Of a stretch of 64,000 nucleotides of DNA, positions 16,284 to 24,459 are shown piece by piece. The stretch is from Paludibacteraceae bacterium (GTDB taxonomy: Bacteria > Bacteroidota > Bacteroidia > Bacteroidales > Paludibacteraceae), in NCBI GenBank assembly GCA_024401535.1, contig JAKSKX010000004.1:1-64000 (forward strand), in the 5' to 3' direction. Positions within the stretch are counted from its first letter, which is position 1. Each line of letters starts with the position of its first letter. The notes below the pieces were generated by a model. It saw nothing but the letters and a program-made list of their open reading frames with translations. It was not told the origin of the DNA and made no database searches. Position numbers and translations under genes: made by a program.

Positions 16284-18107
16284 CTAGCCAATTATTACCA
16301 TTTCACATTTGTCGCACTCGAACTTCAGCCTTAGCCTTTGCCCCTGTGGTGTCACCAAATAGAAAGGCTCACGGAATTTGGGAGTAGGGTTTTCCTTCCT
16401 GCACATTCCCAAAGTGTGGCGTATGCAGTGGTGACAGCGCATAAGCTCTATTTCCCCCTCATGGGTTTTCTCGAAGCTGTAGGCCACCTGACAGCCTCCG
16501 TTCACCTCGCTTACAAAGTCATGAGCCAGCTTGTTATGTACGTTGGCAAGGTAGTTTGTCGGAACGGGTGCAGTCGCACTTTCGCCTAGACGAAAGGCAA
16601 AAGTGTCTTTGCTTGCTATTTGAGGGACAGACTCCAGCTCCTCTATTATTCTGCGCTTTGCTCCTGCCAGAATCGAGTTTGGAATGAACCACACGGACTC
16701 CATTTCGACTTTGTTGACGGTGAAGTTTGTACCTCCCGTCTTGCTTAAAGTCCTTTCTATGTTCTGCCTTGCCATTTCGGGGTTTTGAGGCTTCTGCTTA
16801 TCCATTTCAAGCACGAACGAGACTTCCCGGTCGCCCTCTGTGGCGGTGAACTTTATGCCTCCCTCCGCTTCGCTCAGCCTTATTTCTATAGGCAGAACTC
16901 TCTGGCATTTGTCCTTTGCCAGGGCGTCCTCGAAAACTTTGTCGAAGTTGCGGTACAGTTCCACTCCCTTGGGAATGTTCACACCAGACGCAACATAGAT
17001 TGCTCCCGTTTCGGCTCTATCTGCACGGAATCCCTTTGGCTCCCCGTTCCTGTCGGTAAAGGTGAAGCCGTCTCCGTTCGCCAGTGCTGTGCGGCTGTCA
17101 ACAATGACTTTGTTTCCCTGCTGGCCGACGCACCTGCCAATAAATTCGCCCTTTGATTTGGGCGAGTCTATGCTTGCGATGTCTGTTCTCTTGCCCGAGA
17201 GGTTATATGTTGTGAATCCGCGGTTGAATGACTTTTCAAGGCATGGTGTGAACGTAGGCACACTTTCCCCTCGGCTCGCCCTCTTGAACTCGGGGTGACG
17301 GGAAAGGATTTCGTCAATCTTACTTCGGTAGTACGCTGTCACGTTCTTCACATAGCTGATGTCTTTCAGTCTGCCCTCGATTTTGAACGAGGAGACACCT
17401 GCCAAAATCAGTTCCTCAAGGTATTCCTCCGCCTTGAAGTCTTTGAGCGATAGAAGGTGCTTGTCCCTGCAAATCAGCTTCCCTTCCGCATCCTCTAGCG
17501 AATATGGAAGTCTGCACGGCTGACCGCATTCGCCACGGTTTGCGCTGCGGTTCATCAGCCTTTCGCTCAAATAGCACTGGCCGCTGTACGACACACATAG
17601 AGCGCCGTGAATGAATGTTTCAAGCCTTACGCCTGTTGCCTCTGCTATTTCCCTTATTTGGTCGAGCGAGGACTCGCGAGCCACAACAACCTGCTCGAAT
17701 CCGCAAGCCTCGAGAAACTTGACCTTCTCCACTGTGCGGTTGTTCATCTGCGTGCTTGCGTGTATTGGTATGGGCGGAAGTTTGCCCTCCCTCTTCAGCT
17801 GCACAAGTGCGAAGTCCTGAGTTATGAGCGCATCCACGCCGATGTCGTGCAGACGCCCGGCAATATCGACAGCCTGGGAAACCTCGGCATCGGTAAGTAT
17901 GGTGTTCAACGCCACATAGACCTTGGCACCGAACAGGTGGGCGTAGCGGACAACCCCGGCGATGTCGTCGAAGGTGTTTGAAGCCACAGCACGAGCCGAG
18001 AATGCCGGGCCGCCGATATACACAGCGTCAGCACCCGCGTCTATTGCCGCAAAGGCATGTTCCCTTGTTTTGGCCGGCGAAAGAAGCTCTATACTTTTCC
18101 TTGACAT
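16284..18107 (-). CDS. Peptidase U32 family protein, RlhA/TrhP-like
   Basis: About 607 residues. The N-terminal TIM-barrel-like region begins ELLSPAKTREHAFAAIDAGADAVYIG and includes the U32 signature, with SGQCYLSERLMNRS followed by RGECGQPCR (Fe-S or zinc cysteines). Two more Cys pairs are near the C-terminus (CHHCIRHTLGMC, CDKCEM). Family members with a long C-terminal half, such as E. coli RlhA, hydroxylate 23S rRNA or tRNA bases, so RNA modification is more likely than proteolysis here. The frame is open to 18125, but the promoter TAACTTTG ends at 18130, so the ATG at 18107 is a better start than one at the transcription start. It is followed by the FKBP gene. Confidence 0.85.
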   Translation of the reverse strand: MSRKSIELLSPAKTREHAFAAIDAGADAVYIGGPAFSARAVASNTFDDIAGVVRYAHLFGAKVYVALNTILTDAEVSQAVDIAGRLHDIGVDALITQDFALVQLKREGKLPPIPIHASTQMNNRTVEKVKFLEACGFEQVVVARESSLDQIREIAEATGVRLETFIHGALCVSYSGQCYLSERLMNRSANRGECGQPCRLPYSLEDAEGKLICRDKHLLSLKDFKAEEYLEELILAGVSSFKIEGRLKDISYVKNVTAYYRSKIDEILSRHPEFKRASRGESVPTFTPCLEKSFNRGFTTYNLSGKRTDIASIDSPKSKGEFIGRCVGQQGNKVIVDSRTALANGDGFTFTDRNGEPKGFRADRAETGAIYVASGVNIPKGVELYRNFDKVFEDALAKDKCQRVLPIEIRLSEAEGGIKFTATEGDREVSFVLEMDKQKPQNPEMARQNIERTLSKTGGTNFTVNKVEMESVWFIPNSILAGAKRRIIEELESVPQIASKDTFAFRLGESATAPVPTNYLANVHNKLAHDFVSEVNGGCQVAYSFEKTHEGEIELMRCHHCIRHTLGMCRKENPTPKFREPFYLVTPQGQRLRLKFECDKCEMVIIG

Positions 18108-18129
18108 GGATTCACAATTTTTCACATCG

Positions 18130-18160
18130 CAAAGTTACACAAACATTTCATTTTTACAAA
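18130..18160 (-). promoter_or_regulatory. Promoter of the U32-FKBP operon
   Basis: Minus-strand TTTG (18160-18157) and TAACTTTG (18137-18130), 19 bp apart. Its position decides the start codon of the U32 gene. Confidence 0.8.
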
Positions 18161-18163
18161 CAT

Positions 18164-18201
18164 AAAAAAAGCCCCTCGGAAAATTATTCTTCCAAGGGAC
18201 T
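18164..18201 (-). terminator. Terminator of the surface protein/Cys-rich peptide operon
   Basis: A 12-bp stem (18170-18181 with 18190-18201, including G-U pairs), followed on the minus strand by seven T. It lies 30 bp after the stop of the small peptide gene, so that gene is inside the transcript. Confidence 0.85.
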
Positions 18202-18230
18202 TTTTTACCTAACGGTTGAGGTGAGGGTGA

Positions 18231-18374
18231 TTACCATTCTTCATTATCTCCTGTTTCAGTCGAACCACCACCTGTTGGGCAACCTGGGTCACCAGGGCAA
18301 CTCATGCAAATGATTTCACGGTCATCAAGTTCAACGACCTTAACCTCTGGCTCAAAAAATTTCTTCTTGTCCAT
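18231..18374 (-). CDS. 47-residue Cys-rich small peptide
   Basis: ATG at 18374, stop at 18231-18233. The product begins MDKKKFFEPEVKVVELDDRE, continues IICMSCPGDPGC and ends with a Gly/Thr-rich acidic tail TGGGSTETGDNEEW. Its start lies 2 bp after the stop of the preceding gene and a terminator follows, so it is the last gene of a two-gene operon. The layout, a charged beta-prone leader then Cys/Gly/Pro core, resembles small Bacteroidales peptides of unknown role and precursors of ribosomally made modified peptides. No modification enzyme is nearby. It has no signal peptide. I do not know its function. Confidence 0.65.
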   Translation of the reverse strand: MDKKKFFEPEVKVVELDDREIICMSCPGDPGCPTGGGSTETGDNEEW

Positions 18375-18376
18375 AA

Positions 18377-20485
18377 TTACTTGTTTTTATTTATTAATAC
18401 TTTCTTTCTGTTCACAATATATATTCCCGCAGGCGCATTGTCAAGGCTCTTGACCTTCACACCGTTCACATTATAGATTTCCGGCTCGCTGATGTTGTCG
18501 CACTCAATCAACTTGATTGATGCTACAATTGTTGTGTCGCCGCCGGGAACATCTGTAGTGTCGTCACCAATTACTGGTATTGTATCAGCCTTTGGAAACT
18601 CAAATGATTCATCTACAACAACATATTGCCTCAAACCTCCTTCACTTGGCTTTACATATACTGAATCAAACTTTGAATCCGTATGATAGTACCATCTGTA
18701 TGGAATATAGTTTGCTGAAGTTGTACGATAACTCAAAGCACCGCTTGCACCTACATAATAGTTATTGTCATTAGGGGCAAGAACATTGATGTCGTAAGTG
18801 CAGACAATCTCGTAAGTTCTGTCTGACGAATCCTTGACAACCACTGTATCGTTCTTTGCTGGCACAATAACATTGTCAGCGGCACGGAACGTGATTTCAC
18901 CTGCATACTTTGGTGAAACCAACAAAGGCTCGTTAGGGTTTGTCACTCCGCTTGAAGCAAATTTCTGCACAATCCACAAATCATCATCATCGTTTACAAC
19001 ACCGTCTCCATTTGTGTCCTCAACAGGTCCATAGCCGAAGAGTCTTGCAACATAGAAATCCTTTGAATGTTCCTTTATGTCGATGGCGAAAGGAAGATAG
19101 ATAGTCTGCCAAGTGTTCACATTCTTCTCGCTGAAAGTACGTGCAAACTCGACACCGTCCAACTGCAAACTGTCGGGATTAGTATAGGTCTTAGCCTCGG
19201 AAAGCTTTGCTGTGTTTGGCTTTACAACAAGGTTTACGACAGTCACACTGCCGTACTCTGTGCGCAAAGCAAGCTTGCAGCTTCTATTGCTGTCGCTGAT
19301 TTTTCCGTGTCCGTCGTATGCAAATTCAGCGGCATGAAAAACACCACTCTCAATCCATGCCACTGTCTCGTCCGAACTTTCGATTGACGAAAGCGGCGCA
19401 AATGGCGCACAATTCACATAATAGCAGAATTTTTCTGCGTCAAAAATTTCACCTGCATACACCTCAACTGTATTGATTGGCTTCGCTGTCTCGAACTTTG
19501 TATCTACAATAACGTATTGTCTCATACCACCTTCACTTGGCTTTACATAAACCGAATCAACCTTTGAATCTGTATGATAGTACCATCTGTATGGAATATA
19601 GTTTGCTGAAGTTGTACGATAACTCAAAGCACCGCTTGCACCTACATAATAGTTATTGTCATTAGGGGCAAGAACATTGATGTCGTAAGAACAGACAATT
19701 TCATAGACTTTATCGGCGGCAGAGAAGATTGTGTCAGCCATCCTTATTGTATCGTTCTTTGCTGCTGCAAGAATATTGTCGGCTGCACGGAAAGTGATTT
19801 CACCTGCGTGCTTTGGCGAAACCAACAAAGGCTCGTTCGCTCTTGTAAATCCGCTTGTCTCATACTTTTGAATAACCCACTTGTCATCACCATAGCCAAC
19901 AATGCCGTCACCGTTTGTGTCCTCGACATAGTCACGACCATAAAGGCGAGCGACATAGAAATCAGCGGCATGAGCCTTTATGTCAATGGAAAAAGGAAGA
20001 TAGATAGTCTGCCAAGTGTTCACATTCTTCTCGCTGAAAGTACGTGTGAACTCGATTGACTCCATCTGCAAATCAGTTGGGTTTGTGTATGTCTTTGCTT
20101 CGGAAAGGCGTGCTTCGGGAGCAACCTTGACATTGACAGTATCAAAAACTTCATTGCCAAAGTCAGGATAAACGATTCCAAATGTTGCCCAGTTGTCAAA
20201 ATACTGGCCTTGACCGTCATAATATTTCGCATTGACAACAATAGTGTCATCATCAACTAAATCAGCCACCTCTGGATTCCACGCCACAAGTTTACCGCCA
20301 TTATCTAATACAGTTTTGATGTCAACAGAATCACCATTCAAACGATTATAGAAAAAATCGTTTTTGAACAACTCTCTGGTAAGGTATTTCTCACCAACAC
20401 GCACATCGTGAGTTATAGCCGATGCCTGACTTATGCCAAGCATTGCCAAAGCTGTAAAAGCTGTTTTTTGTAATAATGTCCTCAT
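18377..20485 (-). CDS. Exported protein with tandem 297-residue duplicated domain
   Basis: A 702-residue protein with signal peptide (MRTLLQKTAFTALAMLGISQASA). It has two copies of a roughly 230-residue domain with a 297-codon period. Each copy begins LSEAKTYTNP, contains SEKNVNTWQTIYLPF and a Ca-binding-like DTNGDG loop, and ends NDNNYYVGASGALSYRTTS. The copies are almost identical over about 90 bp at 18711-18799 and 19602-19690, suggesting recent duplication or gene conversion. The C-terminus (EIYNVNGVKVKSLDNAPAGIYIVNRKK) resembles a type IX secretion sorting tail, so the protein is probably displayed on the surface. No enzymatic motif is recognised. Confidence 0.85.
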   Translation of the reverse strand: MRTLLQKTAFTALAMLGISQASAITHDVRVGEKYLTRELFKNDFFYNRLNGDSVDIKTVLDNGGKLVAWNPEVADLVDDDTIVVNAKYYDGQGQYFDNWATFGIVYPDFGNEVFDTVNVKVAPEARLSEAKTYTNPTDLQMESIEFTRTFSEKNVNTWQTIYLPFSIDIKAHAADFYVARLYGRDYVEDTNGDGIVGYGDDKWVIQKYETSGFTRANEPLLVSPKHAGEITFRAADNILAAAKNDTIRMADTIFSAADKVYEIVCSYDINVLAPNDNNYYVGASGALSYRTTSANYIPYRWYYHTDSKVDSVYVKPSEGGMRQYVIVDTKFETAKPINTVEVYAGEIFDAEKFCYYVNCAPFAPLSSIESSDETVAWIESGVFHAAEFAYDGHGKISDSNRSCKLALRTEYGSVTVVNLVVKPNTAKLSEAKTYTNPDSLQLDGVEFARTFSEKNVNTWQTIYLPFAIDIKEHSKDFYVARLFGYGPVEDTNGDGVVNDDDDLWIVQKFASSGVTNPNEPLLVSPKYAGEITFRAADNVIVPAKNDTVVVKDSSDRTYEIVCTYDINVLAPNDNNYYVGASGALSYRTTSANYIPYRWYYHTDSKFDSVYVKPSEGGLRQYVVVDESFEFPKADTIPVIGDDTTDVPGGDTTIVASIKLIECDNISEPEIYNVNGVKVKSLDNAPAGIYIVNRKKVLINKNK

Positions 20486-20514
20486 AATTCCTTCTTGTTA
20501 ATATTATTAGGGAG

Positions 20515-20542
20515 CAAATTTAAACATTATTTCTCTATTCAA
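20515..20542 (-). promoter_or_regulatory. Promoter of the duplicated-domain protein operon
   Basis: Minus-strand TTG (20542-20540) and TAAATTTG (20522-20515), 17 bp apart, 30 bp upstream of the start codon. Confidence 0.6.
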
Positions 20543-20703
20543 GAAAAAAAACGCTCAAAATCGCATATATATTCCATAATAAGGCAAAAAATATAAACGA
20601 ATTTGCGTTAAAGAGCTAAAATCATGGGGAATGGATTAAATAGGCGTGGGGAGAATGTTTTGTCATGTGATAAATAGGCGTGGGTTGAAATAGGCGTGGG
20701 TTG

Positions 20704-20739
20704 AATGTTTATATCGACGACGATTTTATCGAGTCAAAC
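20704..20739. repeat. Dispersed short motif copy
   Basis: AATGTTTATATCGACGA...CGAGTCAAAC, sharing both ends with the copy inside the HTCS gene at 58443. Confidence 0.6.
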
Positions 20740-20756
20740 CCACGTCTAGACAGAGA

Positions 20757-20789
20757 ATTGAAAATCGATGACATGAAATGAGTCAAATG
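20757..20789. repeat. Dispersed short motif copy
   Basis: ATTGAAAATCGATGA...GAGTCAAATG, adjacent to the copy at 20704 and inside the hairpin-rich repeat. Confidence 0.6.
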
Positions 20790-20943
20790 TCGCTACGCGA
20801 CAACATGACAGACACGTTCCACACACGTAGCCACGTAGTGGCTTGTCTCTGTCTAGACGGGGATTTTAATCCCCGGATGATTTGTCGAGTCATTTTATTC
20901 CCCAGATGATTTGTCGAGTCATTTTAACCCCCGGATGACGAGG

Positions 20944-21255
20944 TCAACCCCACGGGTAAACAGCTACAAAACCGCTTTTTCTTACTTTTTTGATACCAGA
21001 GGATTTGTGGGGAAATTGTAAGATATTTTTTGCAATCTCGACAATGCCGAACGAAAATTGACGAATATCTTTGCCGTGCATAGAGACAATCGGACCTTCC
21101 CCGAAACCTTGCAAATCGAAAGCACTTTCCCAATAGTCCGCCCTGTAAAATTTCATTCGACAGCAAGCCTGCCTATCCATAAAAAGACATTCTCTATATG
21201 AGACAAAAGGGAAATGCACAGCCATTCCGACTTTTGAAGACAGGAGTAAAATCAT
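20944..21255 (-). CDS. Possible remnant gene between repeat copies
   Basis: A 103-codon open frame in unique sequence between the two hairpin-rich repeats, beginning MILLLSSKVGMAVHFPFVS and including GFGEGPIVSMHGKDIRQFSF. The composition is protein-like, but there is no promoter, no recognised domain, and the frame ends exactly where repeat sequence begins. It may be a truncated gene whose 3' end was replaced by the repeat, or chance. Confidence 0.25.
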   Translation of the reverse strand: MILLLSSKVGMAVHFPFVSYRECLFMDRQACCRMKFYRADYWESAFDLQGFGEGPIVSMHGKDIRQFSFGIVEIAKNILQFPHKSSGIKKVRKSGFVAVYPWG

Positions 21256-21340
21256 TTTGGGTTTAAGATTTTCATCGAATAGCGTTCTCAGATAGAGATG
21301 GCCGTGGCGAAATTATTAGACATGGGTTGAATGTTTCGAT

Positions 21341-21570
21341 AGGCGTGGGGAGATTTTATTAGCCGTGGGTTGAATAAAATAGCCGTGGGTTAAAACCCAC
21401 GTCTGGACAGAGAAATGTCGCTACGCGACAACGCACCACGCACGCCATTGAACACGTTTTTCACGCGTAGCCACGTAGTGGCTTGTCTCTGTCTAGACGG
21501 GGATTTTAATCCCCGGATGATTTGTCGAGTCATTTCATTCCCCGGATGATTTGTCGAGGATGGCCGTGGG
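21341..21570. repeat. Hairpin-rich intergenic repeat, copy 2
   Basis: Same order as copy 1: GCGTGGG/GCCGTGGG units, CCCACGTCTGGACAGAGA, GTCGC-TAC-GCGAC, AGCCAC-GTA-GTGGCT, TCTCTGTCTAGAC, GGGGATTTTAATCCCC and GATGATTTGTCGAG. The segment from the AGCCAC hairpin to GATGATTTGTCGAGT is essentially identical in both copies (20828-20890 and 21468-21530), while the inter-hairpin spacer differs. Confidence 0.85.
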
Positions 21571-21633
21571 CGAAATGTTTATATTCCCTGCTATCATTAG
21601 TTGTCTAAAAATGTTGAATTATTGCTTTCCCAC

Positions 21634-21676
21634 ACAAAAAAAAAAGTCATGCCAGGGTTTCCCCAAGCATGACTTT
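21634..21676 (-). terminator. Terminator of the protease operon
   Basis: AAAGTCATGC (21643-21652) pairs with GCATGACTTT (21667-21676). On the minus strand a run of T follows, 28 bp after the stop of the 223-residue gene. Confidence 0.88.
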
Positions 21677-21703
21677 CGTTTTTATGTATGTTCCGAACCG
21701 GAC

Positions 21704-22375
21704 TTATTTCTTGTCAACAGTGTTGTTGTACTCCAAAATTAGAGTGGAAAGTCCGTTCGAGTCTCCAGTCTTTATTCTATGCGCAAAGAACGATTCGATG
21801 AACTCGTAACCCTTGGCGTTCAACTGGTTTAGCATTGTCTTGTTGTTCTGGAAAAGCTTTGTGAAGAACGCAACAACTGCCTTTTTCTTCAACTTCGAAA
21901 TTGCCGGAATCTCTACAGCATAATCCCACTCATCTCTATGAATGTAGTACTTGTACTGATATGTGGTTCCTGTGTTGGGATTGTAATTCGAGATAATGAT
22001 CAAGTAAAGCGATGTTGGAGCGTCAACCAAACATTGCGCCCAGCCCATCTTTGACTTGCTTATCTTGTTCTCGCCCTTAACCCACTTTGAATCATCCATG
22101 ACATAGAAGCATCTCCACTTTGTACCTAGCTCAGTTGGTGCGTCCGAGTAGTACAACTGGAAGAAGTCTATCTTGTCCTGCGCCAATTCAATTCTGTCGC
22201 CACCGCTGACAAGCTTGTACTTCAAGTCCTTTCCAAAGATTCGTGTGTCGATGTCCGCGCACTCGATTTTCTCGCCACCTACAGTAGTAATCACTCCCGG
22301 TGTGTCCTTAGCAGAAACAGCAAGGAATGAAGCAAGAGAAAATGCGGCAGACAAGAATAAATTTTTAAGTCTCAT
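21704..22375 (-). CDS. Exported protein of unknown function
   Basis: A 223-residue protein with a signal peptide (MRLKNLFLSAAFSLASFLAVSA). It begins with a short GVITTVGGEKIECADID segment like those in Bacteroidales proteins that handle envelope homeostasis, then a mixed alpha/beta region with aromatic patches. No catalytic motif is recognised. It begins 21 bp after the protease-barrel gene, shares its promoter and is followed by the operon terminator, so it may be a periplasmic partner of that protein. Confidence 0.8.
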   Translation of the reverse strand: MRLKNLFLSAAFSLASFLAVSAKDTPGVITTVGGEKIECADIDTRIFGKDLKYKLVSGGDRIELAQDKIDFFQLYYSDAPTELGTKWRCFYVMDDSKWVKGENKISKSKMGWAQCLVDAPTSLYLIIISNYNPNTGTTYQYKYYIHRDEWDYAVEIPAISKLKKKAVVAFFTKLFQNNKTMLNQLNAKGYEFIESFFAHRIKTGDSNGLSTLILEYNNTVDKK

Positions 22376-22396
22376 AGTCTGTTATAATTTTAGTTA

Positions 22397-24082
22397 TTAG
22401 TAAGCATATCCCAATTTAAGCATGAAATAGTTTGCGTGCATAATGTCGCATCCGTCTTCGTCGTGAGTCTCGCCGATAGTCATGAATCTGTTGCGGCGAT
22501 AGAACTCAGCACCGAGGAAAACAGCATTCTTTTTCTTGGTAGTGTAGCCGAATCTTGCGCCTGCGTGAGTACCAGAGGCAAAGTACATGTCATCGCTTAT
22601 GTTCCATCCAAGGTCAAGCCATCCGTAAGGCATCACGAACACCTTGTTCTTTGCGCCAAGGTTAAAAGGACAGTTTCCTCCGATGTTAAGCTTCAATCCG
22701 AACAGCTCGCTGTTTCCCTTCTCGTAATGGACCTGCTGGTTTTGTCCGTCATGGCTGACCTCCTCGAAGTGCGCAAAAGTATGACCGAACTCAAAACTCC
22801 AACCGAAACTGATGTAGTCAACAGGATAGTAGTTCATTGTAAAGTCAACCAGCTTTCCAGTCAGTCCGCTGCCTGTACCTGCGCCACCCTCTATTGACCT
22901 TGTCCAGTCAACATAGTGCAGCCCCTTGGAACTGGAGCTGACTGCCTTTTCAAGGTTCTCGGAAGTCTCCACAATCTGCATGCCGTCACCCGTTTCCTTC
23001 CATACAAGGTCAATGCTCTTGTCTTTGTATTTATAGGTTGACTTGAATCCGTCCTGAGTCTGCTCTGTTCCCTGGTACGTTAAATCCTCGGCCTTCTTAA
23101 CATTACCGAAAAGAGCGTTTCCAACCATAGTTTTAAGAACAGGCACAGGCTCGTCCTGTCTTAGCTTTGACTTTAGATCTACAGACGCATTGTCGAACAT
23201 CTTCGAGAATGTTTCCGAGTCCATGTTAAAGAGAATATCGTCCGAAACATATTTGCTGAGGTCGTTCTTCTCCTTGTAGTCTGAAAGGAATGACTCGGCA
23301 GCCTTCTCTACTCCTTCCTTCATTTTTGAGGATACGGAAATGCCGCTGTCATGAGACTTGTCAAGCTCCTTTACAGGTATTGAGAAGTTTGTATTCTCTC
23401 GGAAGTGAGCCTTCCATGTATTGACACCGATAACAACGTACTCGCCCTTAGCGTCCTTGACAAGAAGCGGACCTCCGGAACTTCCCGGATCAACTTCGGC
23501 AGTATGCTGTATCACAGAGACAGAGTCCACGTTTCCGAAGTACTCGTCCCTGACTGAATTGTTGGAAACAATACCTTTGCCGAGCTGCCACGAAGGCTTG
23601 TTTGCAAGAACAGGGAATCCCGCTGTCCAAACCTCAGTTCCGTCTGCAGGCTTGTCCTTGCTGACGCCCAAAGCCGGACACTTCACCTCGTCCGAAGAGA
23701 ACGAGACAAGAGCAAGGTCAATGTCATCGAAAACCTTGGTCACCTTGCAGCCGGAGTACTTGACCTCAGCACCGTTAATTGTGAAAGTCACATCCACAGA
23801 TTTGGCATCGCCCACTACGTGCTTGTTTGTCACAACCGTCAGCTTTCCGTCATTGCCCTTGATGACAAAACCAGAGCCAACAGAATGACCGCCGACATAT
23901 AGGCTTAGTTTCTTTGACGCTGAAATATAGCTGTTGTCCTGCAGCACCTTGACAATCTGCTCGCCGGACACACTGGCTTTGTGCTTCTCAATATAGCAGA
24001 CAGATTCCTTTAAGTCTGCCGCAGATACTGTTGCAGAAAAACATAAAACCAACAGAGAAAAGAATAATTTATTTCTATACAT
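22397..24082 (-). CDS. Trypsin-like serine protease with C-terminal barrel-like domain
   Basis: A 561-residue exported protein. After the signal peptide (cut near residue 21) residues 60-245 form a trypsin-fold protease with triad His88 (TNKHVV), Asp122 (DIDLALVSF) and Ser202 (DPGSSGGPLL). A helical linker (about 250-385) follows. The last 170 residues have alternating aromatic beta-strands ending HANYFMLKLGYAY, the pattern of an outer-membrane barrel. This suggests an envelope protease anchored by its own barrel, formally like an autotransporter but built differently. A TACCTTTG -7 box is at 24113-24106. The barrel call rests on strand pattern only. Confidence 0.82.
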   Translation of the reverse strand: MYRNKLFFSLLVLCFSATVSAADLKESVCYIEKHKASVSGEQIVKVLQDNSYISASKKLSLYVGGHSVGSGFVIKGNDGKLTVVTNKHVVGDAKSVDVTFTINGAEVKYSGCKVTKVFDDIDLALVSFSSDEVKCPALGVSKDKPADGTEVWTAGFPVLANKPSWQLGKGIVSNNSVRDEYFGNVDSVSVIQHTAEVDPGSSGGPLLVKDAKGEYVVIGVNTWKAHFRENTNFSIPVKELDKSHDSGISVSSKMKEGVEKAAESFLSDYKEKNDLSKYVSDDILFNMDSETFSKMFDNASVDLKSKLRQDEPVPVLKTMVGNALFGNVKKAEDLTYQGTEQTQDGFKSTYKYKDKSIDLVWKETGDGMQIVETSENLEKAVSSSSKGLHYVDWTRSIEGGAGTGSGLTGKLVDFTMNYYPVDYISFGWSFEFGHTFAHFEEVSHDGQNQQVHYEKGNSELFGLKLNIGGNCPFNLGAKNKVFVMPYGWLDLGWNISDDMYFASGTHAGARFGYTTKKKNAVFLGAEFYRRNRFMTIGETHDEDGCDIMHANYFMLKLGYAY

Positions 24083-24105
24083 TGTAAAAACGTTTCATTT
24101 GGACG

Positions 24106-24139
24106 CAAAGGTAAATATTTATCACAAATTAGTACCAAA
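24106..24139 (-). promoter_or_regulatory. Promoter of the protease operon
   Basis: Minus-strand TACCTTTG (24113-24106) with TTTG at 24139-24136, 22 bp apart, slightly longer than the usual spacing. Confidence 0.5.
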
Positions 24140-24232
24140 CTGCTGGCTAAATAATAAAAAAAAAAAATCTATAAATTCATATTTTTTTACGACAAATTCC
24201 TAATTTTGCAAAAAACAACACAAAAGAATTCT

Positions 24233-24367
24233 ATGAGTACAGTGAGTACAGTCGTTTTGAAATGGAACCCAAGTTTTTCATCTTGTTCCATGCTCAGTTT
24301 CTTATTTGACCTACGCAACTCGAACATAGACGACGAGGATGTAGAGTTCAACTGGTCAGTATGGTAG
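24233..24367 (+). pseudogene. 44-codon fragment resembling the N-terminus of a longer family
   Basis: ATG at 24233, TAG at 24365. The product starts MSTVSTVVLKWNPSFSSCSM and ends with an acidic stretch and FNWSVW. I recall a KWNPxFSSYSM start and NWSVW motif from longer uncharacterised Bacteroidales proteins, in which the chain continues. Here TAG follows and the same frame reads on for only a few codons. It has a TAATTTTG -7 box at 24201-24208, so it is either a truncated remnant or a genuine short protein. Confidence 0.4.
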
Positions 24368-24459
24368 ATAGACGAGACAAAGATTTGGTATATATAAGAG
24401 AACGTAAAATCTAACAATACATTTGTGTTTATAGTTTGACAACAAGATAAACAAGGAAT

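Larger units (their letters stand above)
20641..20950. repeat. Hairpin-rich intergenic repeat, copy 1
   Basis: The element starts with three TAGGCGTGGG units. Then come GTCTAGACAGAGA (20744-20756) and its inverted partner TCTCTGTCTAGAC (20846-20858). These enclose a GTCGC-TAC-GCGAC hairpin and an AGCCAC-GTA-GTGGCT hairpin. It ends with the palindrome GGGGATTTTAATCCCC and repeated GATGATTTGTCGAGTCATTT segments. A second copy lies at 21341-21570. Confidence 0.85.

Noticed and set aside
21551-21742. 63-codon plus-strand frame in the second repeat copy
   Set aside because: It runs through a minus-strand terminator and the 3' end of the neighbouring gene, and has no start signals.
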